Shown: positions 16,941 through 25,908, counted from the stretch's first letter. The stretch is 37,724 bases of DNA from Oscillospiraceae bacterium (GCA_015064425.1 SVSF01000004.1:1-37724); one strand, 5' to 3'. Program-made: numbers and translations. Notes: generated by a model not told the origin, from the letters alone.

Positions 16941-17693
16941 ATGATACAGCTAAAAAATAAAGCTCAGATAGAGTTAATGCAGCAGGCGGGCAGAATTACC
17001 GGTGAGGCGCTTCTGCTTGCCGGCGAGGCTGTAAAAGAAGGCGTTTCAACAAAACAACTTGACAATATCGTAAGAGCTCACATTGAAAAATGCGGAGCAA
17101 GACCTTCATTCCTCGGATACGGAGGCTTCCCGGGCAGTGCCTGCATCAGTATAAACGATGAGGTAATTCACGGGATCCCTTCAAAATCGAAGATCTTGAA
17201 GGAAGGCGATATCGTTAAGATAGACGTGGGAGCTTTTTATAAGGGCTTTCACGGAGATAGCGCTAACACCTTTGCAGTCGGTAAGATCAGCGAAGAAGCT
17301 GAAAAGCTCATCTCCGTTACGAAGGAGAGCTTTATGAAGGCCATTGAGGTAATGGCTCCGAATTGCCGGGTAGGCGATATCGGAAATGCGGTAGACAGTC
17401 ACGTAAAGATTCACGGCTTCAGCGTAGTACGTAAGTATATAGGACACGGTGTCGGAAAAGAGCTTCACGAAGCTCCCGACGTTCCGAACTACGGAACCCC
17501 CGGAAGAGGACCGAGAATAGTGCCTGGAACCGTAATAGCTATTGAGCCTATGGTGAACGTTGGTTCTTGTGAGGTAAAGGAACTTCCCGACGGATGGACG
17601 GTAAAGACCGCTGACGGAAAGCTTTCCGCTCACTATGAGCATACAGTGGCTATGACCGAAGAAGGACTTATAATACTGACAAAGGTAGATTGA
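16941..17693 (+). CDS. map: Methionine aminopeptidase, type I
   Basis: This 250-residue enzyme removes the initiator Met from nascent proteins. All five metal ligands of the pita-bread fold are present: D95 (IDVG), D106 (HGDSA), H169 (GHGVG), E202 (IEPM) and E233 (YEHT). GGAAAAAA precedes the ATG. It is followed by a 60-base gap and then infA. In many clostridial genomes a small KOW-domain gene sits between map and infA; here it is absent and no remnant is visible. Confidence 0.98.
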   Translation: MIQLKNKAQIELMQQAGRITGEALLLAGEAVKEGVSTKQLDNIVRAHIEKCGARPSFLGYGGFPGSACISINDEVIHGIPSKSKILKEGDIVKIDVGAFYKGFHGDSANTFAVGKISEEAEKLISVTKESFMKAIEVMAPNCRVGDIGNAVDSHVKIHGFSVVRKYIGHGVGKELHEAPDVPNYGTPGRGPRIVPGTVIAIEPMVNVGSCEVKELPDGWTVKTADGKLSAHYEHTVAMTEEGLIILTKVD

Positions 17694-17753
17694 TACAGGA
17701 ACAAGTAAGCTTGTCCGCAAAGGTGGTCAAGAAATAGCAGAGGAGGGATTATT

Positions 17754-17972
17754 CTGGCTAAGGACGATGTAATGGAGTTCGAGGGTACAGTGCTTGAAGC
17801 ACTGCCTAATGCAACATTCAAGGTTCAATTGCCCAACGGACATATAGTGATGGCACGTATATCCGGTAAGCTTAGAATGAATTATATATGGATTTTGCCC
17901 GGAGATAAGGTAACGGTTGAGGTGTCTGTATATGACCTCAGCAAGGGCCGTATCACTTGGCGTGCAAAGTAA
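17754..17972 (+). CDS. infA: Translation initiation factor IF-1, apparently CTG start
   Basis: This 72-residue OB-fold protein binds the 30S A site during initiation. The family opening (M)AKDDV(I/M)E is conserved, and here that peptide is encoded by CTG-GCT-AAG-GAC-GAT-GTA-ATG from 17754. There is no ATG, GTG or TTG in frame between the upstream stop and the ATG at 17772. AGAGGAGGG ends six bases before the CTG, at ideal spacing, and the resulting length (72) equals that of B. subtilis and E. coli IF-1. Starting at ATG 17772 would remove six conserved residues and leave a poor spacing. An ATT at 17751 is in frame but too close to the ribosome binding site. CTG is the best reading. Confidence 0.93.
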   Translation: MAKDDVMEFEGTVLEALPNATFKVQLPNGHIVMARISGKLRMNYIWILPGDKVTVEVSVYDLSKGRITWRAK

Positions 17973-17990
17973 GAAAGGAATGGTAATATA

Positions 17991-18104
17991 ATGAAAGTTA
18001 AACCATCCGTTAAGAAAATTTGCGAAAAATGCAAGATCATTAGACGCAAAGGTAATGTAATGGTTATATGCGAAAACCCCAAGCATAAACAGAGACAGGG
18101 TTGA
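17991..18104 (+). CDS. rpmJ: 50S ribosomal protein L36
   Basis: This 37-residue protein, too small to be found by length-limited gene calling, reads [20 protein letters not shown] and then [17 protein letters not shown]. It has the Cys-Cys-Cys-His zinc set of canonical L36. It lies 18 bases after infA, behind GAAAGGAATGG. The stop codon begins a 6-bp hairpin. Confidence 0.97.
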   Translation: MKVKPSVKKICEKCKIIRRKGNVMVICENPKHKQRQG

Positions 18105-18116
18105 GTCAGAGACTCA
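18102..18116 (+). other. Hairpin at the end of rpmJ
   Basis: TGAGTC-AGA-GACTCA, starting at the rpmJ stop codon, forms a perfect 6-bp stem in the 57-base gap before rpsM. An alternative pairing is GTCAG (18105-18109) with CTGAC (18118-18122). There is no T run. Confidence 0.4.
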
Positions 18117-18161
18117 GCTGACATACAACTATAATATCCGATAAGGAGTGAAAGGAAAAAC

Positions 18162-18530
18162 ATGGCTCGTATAGCAGGTGTAGATATTCCGAATGCAAAA
18201 CGCATTGAGATCGCTCTTACCTATATCTACGGAATAGGCAAGACCAGTGCGGATGAAATTCTCGCTAGAACCGGTATCGATCCGGATAAGCGTGCAAAGG
18301 ATCTCACAGAAGACGAAATCTCCAAGCTTCGTGATGAGATCGAAGAAAACTACAAGGTCGAAGGTGACCTCCGCCGTGACGTTGGTCTTGACATCAAGAG
18401 AATGATCGAGATTAACTGCTACCGCGGAATCAGACACAGAAAAGGTCTTCCCGTAAGAGGACAGCGTACAAAAACCAATGCAAGAACCAGAAAGGGTCCT
18501 GCAAAGACAATCGCTAACAAGAAGAAGTAA
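18162..18530 (+). CDS. rpsM: 30S ribosomal protein S13
   Basis: This 122-residue protein of the 30S head forms bridge B1 to the 50S. It opens [30 protein letters not shown] and ends with the basic [22 protein letters not shown] tail that reaches the P-site tRNA. It starts the alpha-operon part of the array. Confidence 0.98.
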   Translation: MARIAGVDIPNAKRIEIALTYIYGIGKTSADEILARTGIDPDKRAKDLTEDEISKLRDEIEENYKVEGDLRRDVGLDIKRMIEINCYRGIRHRKGLPVRGQRTKTNARTRKGPAKTIANKKK

Positions 18531-18549
18531 AGGAGTGACATAAGGTAAG

Positions 18550-18945
18550 ATGGCAAAGGCAGTTAAAAAAGTTGTTAAGAAGCGTCGCGAGCGTAAAAAT
18601 ATTGAAAAAGGCGCAGCACACATCAGAGCAACTTTCAATAACACGATCGTAACTATTACAGATACAGCCGGAAACGCAGTATCCTGGGCATCTGCCGGAG
18701 AACTTGGCTTTAAGGGCTCAAGAAAGTCTACTCCGTATGCAGCTCAGACAGCAGCTGAAACAGCAGCTAAGATAGCTATTGACAACGGTATGAAGACCGT
18801 TGCGGTATATGTAAAGGGTCCCGGATCCGGAAGAGAATCCGCTATCCGTGCTCTTCAGGCAGTAGGTCTTAACATCGAATCGATCAAAGACGTAACTCCT
18901 ATTCCGCACAATGGCTGCAGACCGCCTAAGAGAAGACGCGTCTGA
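18550..18945 (+). CDS. rpsK: 30S ribosomal protein S11
   Basis: This 131-residue platform protein is near the mRNA exit site. It carries [20 protein letters not shown] (about 23-42), the [14 protein letters not shown] segment and the C-terminal [13 protein letters not shown]. Its N-terminal 20 residues are strongly basic. Spacing to rpsM is 19 bases. Confidence 0.98.
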   Translation: MAKAVKKVVKKRRERKNIEKGAAHIRATFNNTIVTITDTAGNAVSWASAGELGFKGSRKSTPYAAQTAAETAAKIAIDNGMKTVAVYVKGPGSGRESAIRALQAVGLNIESIKDVTPIPHNGCRPPKRRRV

Positions 18946-18969
18946 TTCTACAGAAGGAGGATATTCAAT

Positions 18970-19596
18970 ATGGCAAGATATACAGGTCCTGTATGCCGCT
19001 TGTGCCGCAGAGAAGGTACCAAGCTCTTTTTGAAGGGCGACCGTTGCCTTTCCGGCAAGTGTGCATTGGATAGAAGATCAGCTGCTCCCGGTCAGCACGG
19101 TGCTGCCAGAAAGCAGTTAAGAGAATACGGAATGCAGCTTCGTGAGAAGCAGAAGGCAAGAAGATATTACGGAGTTCAGGAAAACCAGTTCAAGAACTAC
19201 TTTGAAAAGGCTGACCGTCAGGAAGGCATTACAGGTAGCAACCTTCTCAGCTTACTTGAGAGACGTCTTGACAACGTAGTATACAGAATCGGCCTCGCAG
19301 AAAGCCGTAAGGAAGCTCGTCAGCTCGTTCTTCACGGACATTTCAGAGTTAACGGCAAGAAAGTTACTATCCCGTCAATCATTATCAAGGTTGGAGATGT
19401 TATCACAGTAAAGGATAGCAGCAAATCATCCGAAAAGATAAAGTCTCTTATCGAGAAGGCTAGCGGCCAGAACATCCCTAAGTGGATCTCCTACGACAAG
19501 GATGCAGTTACTGCGAAGATCGAAGCTCTTCCCAAGAGAGAAGACGTTGACTTCGATTTCGAAGAACATCTCATCGTCGAGTTGTACTCCAAATAA
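18970..19596 (+). CDS. rpsD: 30S ribosomal protein S4, zinc-binding
   Basis: This 208-residue assembly initiator is also the alpha-operon repressor in E. coli. The N-terminal domain carries four cysteines (C9, C12, C26, C31), the zinc-binding C+ form. The S4 RNA-binding domain ([19 protein letters not shown], about 93-150) is intact. It is followed by a 132-base gap containing a strong 15-bp hairpin upstream of rpoA. B. subtilis rpsD stands alone elsewhere, whereas clostridial rpsD stays in the operon as seen here. Confidence 0.98.
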   Translation: MARYTGPVCRLCRREGTKLFLKGDRCLSGKCALDRRSAAPGQHGAARKQLREYGMQLREKQKARRYYGVQENQFKNYFEKADRQEGITGSNLLSLLERRLDNVVYRIGLAESRKEARQLVLHGHFRVNGKKVTIPSIIIKVGDVITVKDSSKSSEKIKSLIEKASGQNIPKWISYDKDAVTAKIEALPKREDVDFDFEEHLIVELYSK

Positions 19597-19641
19597 GGAT
19601 CACCTCCGTCTAGTAGCCGAAAGACCTATGACGGGTGATCC
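19597..19641 (+). promoter_or_regulatory. Strong hairpin in the rpsD-rpoA gap
   Basis: The hairpin begins with the base after the rpsD stop. GGATCACC (19597-19604) pairs with GGTGATCC (19634-19641), CGTC (19607-19610) with GACG (19630-19633) and TAG with CTA, with a bulged TC and a bulged T and a 12-base loop. This 15-bp stem is the strongest inside the operon. There is no T run directly behind it, so it is unlikely to be a terminator. It may serve mRNA processing, protein binding or expression balancing between ribosomal proteins and RNA polymerase alpha. Confidence 0.6.
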
Positions 19642-19728
19642 CGGAGTAGTATGTCTTTTTGTGCTCTTAGCGGCCGTAAAACAAAGCAAGTTATCGGCAA
19701 CTATAAAACTTACAGGAGGGTTAATTTA

Positions 19729-20679
19729 ATGATTGAAATAGAAAAGCCAAATATAACAACGGTAAATCTCAGCGAAGACGGCAGTAAAGGAAGCTTTATA
19801 ATAGAACCTCTCGAAAGAGGCTTCGGAACTACTTTGGGAAATTCTCTCCGCAGAGTTCTTTTAAGCTCACTTCCCGGTGTTGCTGTTATAAGCATAAAGA
19901 TAGACGGCGTACTTCATGAGATATCCACGATCCCGGGTGTAAAGGAAGATGTTACAGAGATCGTTCTGAATACCAAGGGCATTATCGCCAAGCTTTTCAG
20001 CGACGGTCCTAAGACTGTTGTACTTGATATGGTCGGCCCCTGCAATGCAACCGCAGGCGACATCAAGCACGATTCTGATATAGAGATCCTTAATCCCACC
20101 CATCATATTGCAACTGTTGGTGAAAACATTCGCTTATACATTGAATTTACGTTTGATCACGGCAGAGGCTACGTTTCACAGGAGAAGAACAAGCAGAATA
20201 ATCCGCCCGCAATTGGTCTGATCTATACTGACTCTATCTACACTCCCGTTTATAACGTAAGCTACAGTGTTGAAAACACCCGTGTCGGAAACGTTACTGA
20301 TTATGACAAGCTTACTCTTGAAGTAACAACTAACGGAACGATATCCGCAAAGGAATCGATATCCTTAGCAGCCAAGATTCTCAACGAGCATCTCAACTTG
20401 TTTGTGGATTTGTCAGATGAAGCAAAGAAGGCAGAAATTATGGTCGACAGAGAAGAGACCATTAAGGAAAAGGTCCTTGAGATGGCCATTGAGGAACTTG
20501 ACATGTCAGTTAGAAGTTTCAACTGTCTTAAGCGTGCAGGAATCGATACTGTTGAAGATCTTACTAACAGAACCGAAGAAGATATGATAAAGGTAAGAAA
20601 TCTCGGTAAGAAGTCCCTTGAGGAAGTTATCAGCAAGCTCAACTCGCTTGGACTCAGCCTCAAGAAGGATGAAGACTGA
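19729..20679 (+). CDS. rpoA: DNA-directed RNA polymerase subunit alpha
   Basis: This 316-residue protein is the assembly platform of RNA polymerase. The N-terminal domain contains [20 protein letters not shown] (about 26-45) for dimerisation. The C-terminal alpha-CTD (about 250-316) has [16 protein letters not shown] and [12 protein letters not shown], which contact UP elements and activators. The ATG at 19729 is chosen for its ACAGGAGGG and for matching the family start. An in-frame ATG at 19651 would add 26 residues without homology. rplQ follows. Confidence 0.98.
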   Translation: MIEIEKPNITTVNLSEDGSKGSFIIEPLERGFGTTLGNSLRRVLLSSLPGVAVISIKIDGVLHEISTIPGVKEDVTEIVLNTKGIIAKLFSDGPKTVVLDMVGPCNATAGDIKHDSDIEILNPTHHIATVGENIRLYIEFTFDHGRGYVSQEKNKQNNPPAIGLIYTDSIYTPVYNVSYSVENTRVGNVTDYDKLTLEVTTNGTISAKESISLAAKILNEHLNLFVDLSDEAKKAEIMVDREETIKEKVLEMAIEELDMSVRSFNCLKRAGIDTVEDLTNRTEEDMIKVRNLGKKSLEEVISKLNSLGLSLKKDED

Positions 20680-20732
20680 CACTGAGAATTATTACTTACT
20701 ATTGTTTGAATTCTATAAGGAGGTAAATTGAC

Positions 20733-21077
20733 ATGCCAGGAATAAGAAAGCTCGGTAGAAAATCAGCTCATCGCAAGGCTATGTTGAGAGGAATGGTTAC
20801 CTATTTGCTCGAAAACGGCTCTATCGAAACCACTTATACAAGAGCTCAGGAAGTTAGCTCTGTTGCAGAAAAAATGATCACTCTCGGCAAGAAGGGCACA
20901 CTTGCTTCTCGCCGTGATGCTCTTGCTTATATAACAAAGGAAGACGTTGTTTCCAAACTCTTCAATGAGATCAGCCCCAAATATGCAGACCGTAACGGCG
21001 GTTACACTGCTATTTACAAGCTCGGTCCCCGTCGTGGAGACGGAGCTGAGATGGCTATCATCAAGCTTGTTGACTGA
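20733..21077 (+). CDS. rplQ: 50S ribosomal protein L17
   Basis: This 114-residue protein is the last gene of the operon. It shows the typical [21 protein letters not shown] (about 5-25) and [26 protein letters not shown] at the end. The strong terminator at 21089 closes the transcription unit. Confidence 0.98.
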   Translation: MPGIRKLGRKSAHRKAMLRGMVTYLLENGSIETTYTRAQEVSSVAEKMITLGKKGTLASRRDALAYITKEDVVSKLFNEISPKYADRNGGYTAIYKLGPRRGDGAEMAIIKLVD

Positions 21078-21088
21078 TAAGCAATAAG

Positions 21089-21119
21089 AAAAAGACCTCG
21101 GGTAACCGAGGTCTTTTTC
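21089..21119 (+). terminator. Terminator of the ribosomal operon
   Basis: AAAAAGACCTCGG pairs with CCGAGGTCTTTTT around a GTAA loop, ending in a T-rich run. It closes the array that began at 5333. Confidence 0.95.
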
Positions 21120-21192
21120 TATTTATTTCATAGATAAATTCTTATAAAGATCTCTTCATTATCTATACTTCATAGAATCGCGATTTTTATTG

Positions 21193-21221
21193 TTGACAAT
21201 TTGCAGAGGGTGTGTTATATG
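21193..21221 (+). promoter_or_regulatory. Predicted sigma-A promoter of the 888-residue protein gene
   Basis: TTGACA (21193-21198), 17 bases, TATATG (21216-21221), with an extended -10 TGT. A 5' untranslated region of about 55 bases follows. The rest of this 207-base gap holds only the preceding terminator and AT-rich sequence. Confidence 0.65.
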
Positions 21222-21284
21222 TAAAATTGAGAAAAGGGTACGGGATATCCGTGTGCTTTCAAATAAAAGAAAGGTTTAACTGTT

Positions 21285-23951
21285 ATGGAAAGAAACAAGT
21301 ATAGCGAAAAAGACCTGAACGCTTTAGTAGGAAAAAAGATAGATCTTTCTCCTTGGGCTTACGTATGGAGAAAAGACAGAAAGATTCAGGAGAGGCCCGA
21401 AGCGGAATTTATTCCGAAGAGAGTCAAGAGGCAGAACGAGGTATATAGAACCCTGCTTGATGATCTCGGTCCCGATCTTGCAAAGAGTATATACTATAAG
21501 CAGGACGACCTCTTGGAAAAACAGCTTCCCGATGCAAAGGGCGAGCTTCTTACGGGCATAATGTGGATAGGCAGACTTTCCGATCCCGTTATAGAGCTTG
21601 TTTGGGAAGAAGGCGCAGATATACCCGATCCGGAAAATATTGAAGTACGTACCTATCCCAGTGCTTGGGGTTGGTTCGGATATTCCGTGGATAGAAGAAG
21701 AGAGATATGCGAGATGTCCGAGGATGGACGCAAATGGACCTATAAGGGAGCAGGCGGAGAGTCTATGGACTTTGCCTACAACGTAAGAGTCCCTACCGCT
21801 ACGGAGATCGTTACCGTGTTCTCTGACAAGGAATGTTCTGTTCCCGAAATAAGAATAAAGAGCGACAGCGTTCTGGGGGAATGGAAGAAGTGTACTTTCC
21901 GAGTTGAATGGGGATTTAATGAGAACTGTCCCGGCTTTGATGGTATAACAGAGGCATATCTTGGTTTAGTATCGGAAGTATCTTTTGACAGGGAAAACAA
22001 AAGGGCAGTATATACATGTCTTTATTCCGAGACTGCGCGTTACGGCGGAGATTCAAAATTTACTCTTATATGCAATAAAGAGAAGAACGAAGGTGTCACA
22101 GTCCTTCTGCGTAAGGCGGCAAAGGAGCCTATCTGCGTGCCCGAGCTTGGCATATATTTCTGTCCCGATGACCTTTCTATGAGCGCCGAGGAATATATAG
22201 CATCCCAAAAGGCTTTGAATAAAAAGACTCTTCGCGACAAGGTAAAAGAGCACCGTGAGGCTGAAAACTGGGAAGAGCTTATAAAAAACGTTCGCCTTTG
22301 GAGATGTCCCGAGGGAACTGAACTTACTCCTTTTCCCAAGGCCCCCAAGGCATCTGTAGAATTTCACGTACCTGACAAGAGATTTGAGACCATGTATGAG
22401 CTTGCTATTGAACAGCTGAGAGGTCCTCATATGTGGGGTAATCTTGCATGTGAAGTGGCTCGCGTTACAATGACTATGGAAATGCTTGGGCTTGAAGCTG
22501 AAGCAGATATAATATACGATTATTTTCTTGACTGTCCCGGTGTGAAATCGGATGGCGATTTTAGCACCGGCAAAGGAGCATTTGAGTGGGCAAAGGCTAT
22601 GCGCCACGATATGGGTTACAGCCACGACGGCACACACGCCTCTACGGGTAAACTTCTTTATTCAATGATGTACCGCTATCTTCTTAGCGGTAATGAAGAG
22701 TGGCTGAAGGAGCGCCTCCCACGTTTCAAGGAAGCGGCTGATTGGATCATCAATGAAACTAAAAACTATATGAAGGATGTACCAAACAGAGAACAGCTTC
22801 ATTGCTACGGAATATTGCCTCCTTCGATGTTAGGTGACTATGCTCTTCCTGCATGCGACTGGAGATGGTACTACGTAGATAACGCATTTGCACAGATGGG
22901 ACTCAGTCTCTTTGCAGAGGTGTTGCGTCGAGTTAAAGATCCTGAGGCACAGCGTTATATCGAAGAAGTTGCAATCTTTGAAAATAATTTCAAGGCAGTT
23001 ATAGAAAGAGAAGCTCTTTACGCTCCCGTTAGAGAGGGCGGAGACGGAATGTCAAGAAGCTATCTTCCCCGCATGGCATATGCAGGAGGACTCCTACATT
23101 ACGCCGATGAGACGAACATTCCTCAGTTTGCTATGGGAATATGCGATCTCTTCGTAGGAGCACTATCTCTCGCGGATTTTAATGCTCTTTATGATGCGAA
23201 AGATAGACGTATCGTCGGTGCTTTGGATGCAATGACGGAGACCGGTGCAAAGGTAAGTCTTGCGGGTCTTGAAAAGCTTGCACATCCCGTTGCAGATGAA
23301 AAAATAAGGGAGAACGAGGAAAAGCTTGCAAAGGCATCCCAAGGAAAGGGCAAAGCCTGCGAACCTCCCACAGAGGACCTTTGGTTCTGGAACACGATGG
23401 TCAATCTCCCCAAGAGCGCACTCAATGCTAACGTATTCCTCCGTCAGGACGATATTCCCAACTTCCTGTACTTCTTCTTGAATCACGCGGTCATAGTGGT
23501 TGGAAGTAACGGAAAGATGTGGGAGCACTCTCATCCCGATGTTTATGTGGACTGCGAGAATCCCGATAACGGATCTGCCGCTTGGTTTGTGGAAAATTTC
23601 AGAAATATGCTTGCAGTAGAGGACGGAGATGAGCTTTGGATAATGAAGGGTACTCCCAGAGCCTGGTTGAGGCAGGGAGAGGTCATTGAAGCTGTAAAGG
23701 TTCCCACTTTCTTTGGAAAGCTTAGCTACAAGATGGAATCAAATACGGATAATAAAGAAATAAAGGTACTTATAGATATGCCAGAAAGGATCCCCGTTCC
23801 CGTAACGAAGCTTCGTTTGCGCCATCCCGATGCCAAAAGCATAAAGGATATCGCCATAGTCGGAACGGCTAAGGGCAGTATCGATGCAGACGGCGAGACC
23901 ATAAGTCTTATTAAGGCAGAAGGAAAATTAGAGATTATAGCTAAATATTAA
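21285..23951 (+). CDS. Putative six-hairpin glycosidase-like protein
   Basis: This 888-residue protein has no signal peptide or membrane segment, so it is intracellular. The first ~330 residues look like beta-rich domains. Residues about 360-780 resemble an (alpha/alpha)6 toroid of the six-hairpin glycosidase superfamily, with repeated helix pairs such as GNLACEVARVTMTMEMLGLE, YRYLLSGNEEWLKERLPRF and NAFAQMGLSLFAEVL. The stretch HDMGYSHDGTHASTG could contribute acidic catalytic residues. Residues about 800-888 are a beta domain. I cannot name a CAZy family or substrate. It is a single-gene unit with its own promoter and terminator. The ATG is preceded by AAAGG. Confidence 0.6.
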   Translation: MERNKYSEKDLNALVGKKIDLSPWAYVWRKDRKIQERPEAEFIPKRVKRQNEVYRTLLDDLGPDLAKSIYYKQDDLLEKQLPDAKGELLTGIMWIGRLSDPVIELVWEEGADIPDPENIEVRTYPSAWGWFGYSVDRRREICEMSEDGRKWTYKGAGGESMDFAYNVRVPTATEIVTVFSDKECSVPEIRIKSDSVLGEWKKCTFRVEWGFNENCPGFDGITEAYLGLVSEVSFDRENKRAVYTCLYSETARYGGDSKFTLICNKEKNEGVTVLLRKAAKEPICVPELGIYFCPDDLSMSAEEYIASQKALNKKTLRDKVKEHREAENWEELIKNVRLWRCPEGTELTPFPKAPKASVEFHVPDKRFETMYELAIEQLRGPHMWGNLACEVARVTMTMEMLGLEAEADIIYDYFLDCPGVKSDGDFSTGKGAFEWAKAMRHDMGYSHDGTHASTGKLLYSMMYRYLLSGNEEWLKERLPRFKEAADWIINETKNYMKDVPNREQLHCYGILPPSMLGDYALPACDWRWYYVDNAFAQMGLSLFAEVLRRVKDPEAQRYIEEVAIFENNFKAVIEREALYAPVREGGDGMSRSYLPRMAYAGGLLHYADETNIPQFAMGICDLFVGALSLADFNALYDAKDRRIVGALDAMTETGAKVSLAGLEKLAHPVADEKIRENEEKLAKASQGKGKACEPPTEDLWFWNTMVNLPKSALNANVFLRQDDIPNFLYFFLNHAVIVVGSNGKMWEHSHPDVYVDCENPDNGSAAWFVENFRNMLAVEDGDELWIMKGTPRAWLRQGEVIEAVKVPTFFGKLSYKMESNTDNKEIKVLIDMPERIPVPVTKLRLRHPDAKSIKDIAIVGTAKGSIDADGETISLIKAEGKLEIIAKY

Positions 23952-23954
23952 AAG

Positions 23955-23989
23955 AAAGACCGTATGGCCGAAAGGCAATACGGTCTTTT
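23955..23989. terminator. Terminator between convergent genes
   Basis: AAAGACCGTAT (23955-23965) pairs with ATACGGTCTTT (23978-23988), with GGCC-GAAA-GGC inside. The T run is on the right; a weaker C/T-rich run on the other strand suggests it can serve the minus-strand gene as well. Confidence 0.85.
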
Positions 23990-24002
23990 ATTGCTTGAAG
24001 CA

Positions 24003-24812
24003 TTATCTGTGAAGTGCCGCACCTATAGCTGTGGCAAACTGGGAGCTTTCGGGAATTATGAAATTGACGGAAAACATTTTGGAAAGATTATCAAATATTC
24101 CCTTTGCGGGTGAAAGTGCCGTGAGATTTCCTGTAAGAACGATATTTTCGGTATTGTAATTTCTTGATGCAAAGATAGCCATCATTGCGGCTGTTTCGAA
24201 TACCATGTTTATAAGTCCCAGGGCAAGGTCGTTTTTTGTGGCAAGATCGGACAGTTTTCCGAAGTTTGCTGCTGTCATTTTGCCGGGAAGAAAATCCTTG
24301 TTTGTAATATCGTTTATGGTAAGGTCAATATTGCTGAGATCTCCGTCCATAGCGAGATCTGCTACAGTAGCTGCACTGTCTACGTCAAGAAGTTTTTTGG
24401 AAAGTCCCATAAGGGTTCCGCCTCCCACGCCTGTTCCGCCGAGATACGTAATATCCTCTCTCGTGGCATAGGTAATAGCTGTTCCCGTACCCATACTTAC
24501 GACTACCGCCTTATCAAGTTCGGAAAGATACATTCCTCCCCTGCCGGTACAGCTGAATTCGGGAACGTGTATGCAATCAAGGCCGTATATTTTATCTGAA
24601 AGAAAAGAAGAGCCTACGCCGGTTACCATAACACGGCTTATGTCCTTAAGCTCAAAAGAGTTTACGGCGGTGAATTTTCCGAAAGCTCCAAATGTAGAAG
24701 TTATAGGGTCCGTTGCTCGCACGGACATTGGTTCGATAAGTTTTCCTTGGTCGGTAAAACCAACGATCTTTGTAGTGCTCCCACCTACGTCGATGCCTAC
24801 GACAACACTCAT
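24003..24812 (-). CDS. coaW: Type II pantothenate kinase
   Basis: This 269-residue ASKHA-fold kinase of the CoaW type phosphorylates pantothenate, the first step of coenzyme A synthesis. Seen are the phosphate-1 loop VVGIDVGGSTTKI (residues 4-16), VPEFSCTGRGG with the conserved Glu, VSMGTGTAITY and the glycine-rich GGTGVGGGTLMGL. The ATG at 24812 has AGGAG eight bases upstream; the alternative at 24827 would add MRRNK but overlaps that ribosome binding site. It has its own promoter, so it need not be co-transcribed with the sporulation genes upstream. Confidence 0.88.
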   Translation of the reverse strand: MSVVVGIDVGGSTTKIVGFTDQGKLIEPMSVRATDPITSTFGAFGKFTAVNSFELKDISRVMVTGVGSSFLSDKIYGLDCIHVPEFSCTGRGGMYLSELDKAVVVSMGTGTAITYATREDITYLGGTGVGGGTLMGLSKKLLDVDSAATVADLAMDGDLSNIDLTINDITNKDFLPGKMTAANFGKLSDLATKNDLALGLINMVFETAAMMAIFASRNYNTENIVLTGNLTALSPAKGIFDNLSKMFSVNFIIPESSQFATAIGAALHR

Positions 24813-24854
24813 TTTGTTTCTCCTCATAATTTTCTATGTTCTTTGTTACACACC

Positions 24855-24883
24855 ATTATACCATTATGAGAGAATAATATCAA
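24855..24883 (-). promoter_or_regulatory. Predicted sigma-A promoter of coaW
   Basis: On the minus strand TTGATA (24883-24878), 17 bases, TATAAT (24860-24855), with an extended -10 TGG. The -35 overlaps the spoIIP stop codon. Confidence 0.8.
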
Positions 24884-25908
24884 GTACCGCTTAAAAGTAT
24901 ATCGGACAGTGCTTCGGCAAATATCTCGGCCGCAGCTTTTGTCTCAGATAAAGTGTTTCCGAAAGCTCCCATCTCAATAAGCAGAGATCTTTCCGCGTAT
25001 TGCTGATGGTACGTAGCGCTCCTTATGAGAATGGGTCTCGCAATATTTGGGATCATAGTATTCAAACGTTCCTGAAGAGAAAAAGCAAAGGAAAGATTGT
25101 CTCTCCAATGAGGGAAATTACCTCCACCTTCGTCGGTCCCGCAAAGGATCATTATCTGTGCCGCATTTCCGACGATGGGTTTTACGAGGCTTCCGTCGGA
25201 TCGGATGATTGCGTCACGGTGAATATCAAATATGTATTTTATTTCCGGGTATATCTTAAGATAGTGCTTTATACTTTCAAGAGAGTTTGAATACGCGTCG
25301 TTGTAGGATTCTCCGTCGTGAAGTTTTTTACAGTGTAAGGTATCGATTCCTTTTTCGTTGAGCTTTTCCGCTATCAATTCTCCGATAACTATTACGTTTT
25401 CAGAAGTGTTTTGCGATCTTGTTGGCATAGAGCTTTCGTAGCAGAGCGCGTTTTCGGGGAAATATGCTTCCGTAGCGTGTGTGTGAATTATAAGTACTTT
25501 TGTTTCGCCCGCTTTGAATACAGATCCCGAGTCTCTTATTTCGGTATTTATGGAATATGAAGTTTCGTTTTTGATCAGTATCTCTCCTTTCGGATTGCCC
25601 GAAATGTCTGCAGAGATCACATTGCTTTGACTTATATATTGCTTTTCGTCCTCCACTTCATTCAGAGAAATAAGATAGCTGCCTTCGCTTTTAGAACCTT
25701 CTAGAATAAAGGGGGAATCCGAACCAGTAGGCTGCGACTCGGATTCTCCCAGAAATCCGAAAAAAGTACTTTTTATAATATGCCTGCCTATGTTTTCGTG
25801 CTCGGCGGCGCTTTTTAATACTGTAAAAGTCGAGAGACAAAGAGAGATGAGACCTACGGTGCATACGATTATTCTATAAATATCAATAATAGTATTCCGT
25901 CGATTCAT
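24880..25908 (-). CDS. spoIIP: Stage II sporulation protein P
   Basis: This 342-residue membrane-anchored amidase/endopeptidase acts in the DMP machine that thins septal peptidoglycan during engulfment. There is one N-terminal membrane segment (about 12-31), then an outside domain. Conserved catalytic motifs are I-H142-T-H144-A-T-E147, D228-I-H230-R-D and S-L-L-I-E312-M-G. It follows gpr by 18 bases, the same gene pair as in Bacillus. Partners SpoIID and SpoIIM are not in the window. Confidence 0.94.
   Translation of the reverse strand: MNRRNTIIDIYRIIVCTVGLISLCLSTFTVLKSAAEHENIGRHIIKSTFFGFLGESESQPTGSDSPFILEGSKSEGSYLISLNEVEDEKQYISQSNVISADISGNPKGEILIKNETSYSINTEIRDSGSVFKAGETKVLIIHTHATEAYFPENALCYESSMPTRSQNTSENVIVIGELIAEKLNEKGIDTLHCKKLHDGESYNDAYSNSLESIKHYLKIYPEIKYIFDIHRDAIIRSDGSLVKPIVGNAAQIMILCGTDEGGGNFPHWRDNLSFAFSLQERLNTMIPNIARPILIRSATYHQQYAERSLLIEMGAFGNTLSETKAAAEIFAEALSDILLSGT

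Noticed and set aside
17772..17972. infA starting at the internal ATG
   Set aside because: It would drop the conserved AKDDV segment and place the ribosome binding site too far upstream.
18130..18135. TATAAT upstream of rpsM as an internal promoter
   Set aside because: No -35 box at proper spacing and no extended -10.
19651..19728. N-terminal extension of rpoA from an upstream in-frame ATG
   Set aside because: The extra 26 residues have no family match, and ACAGGAGGG precedes the ATG at 19729.
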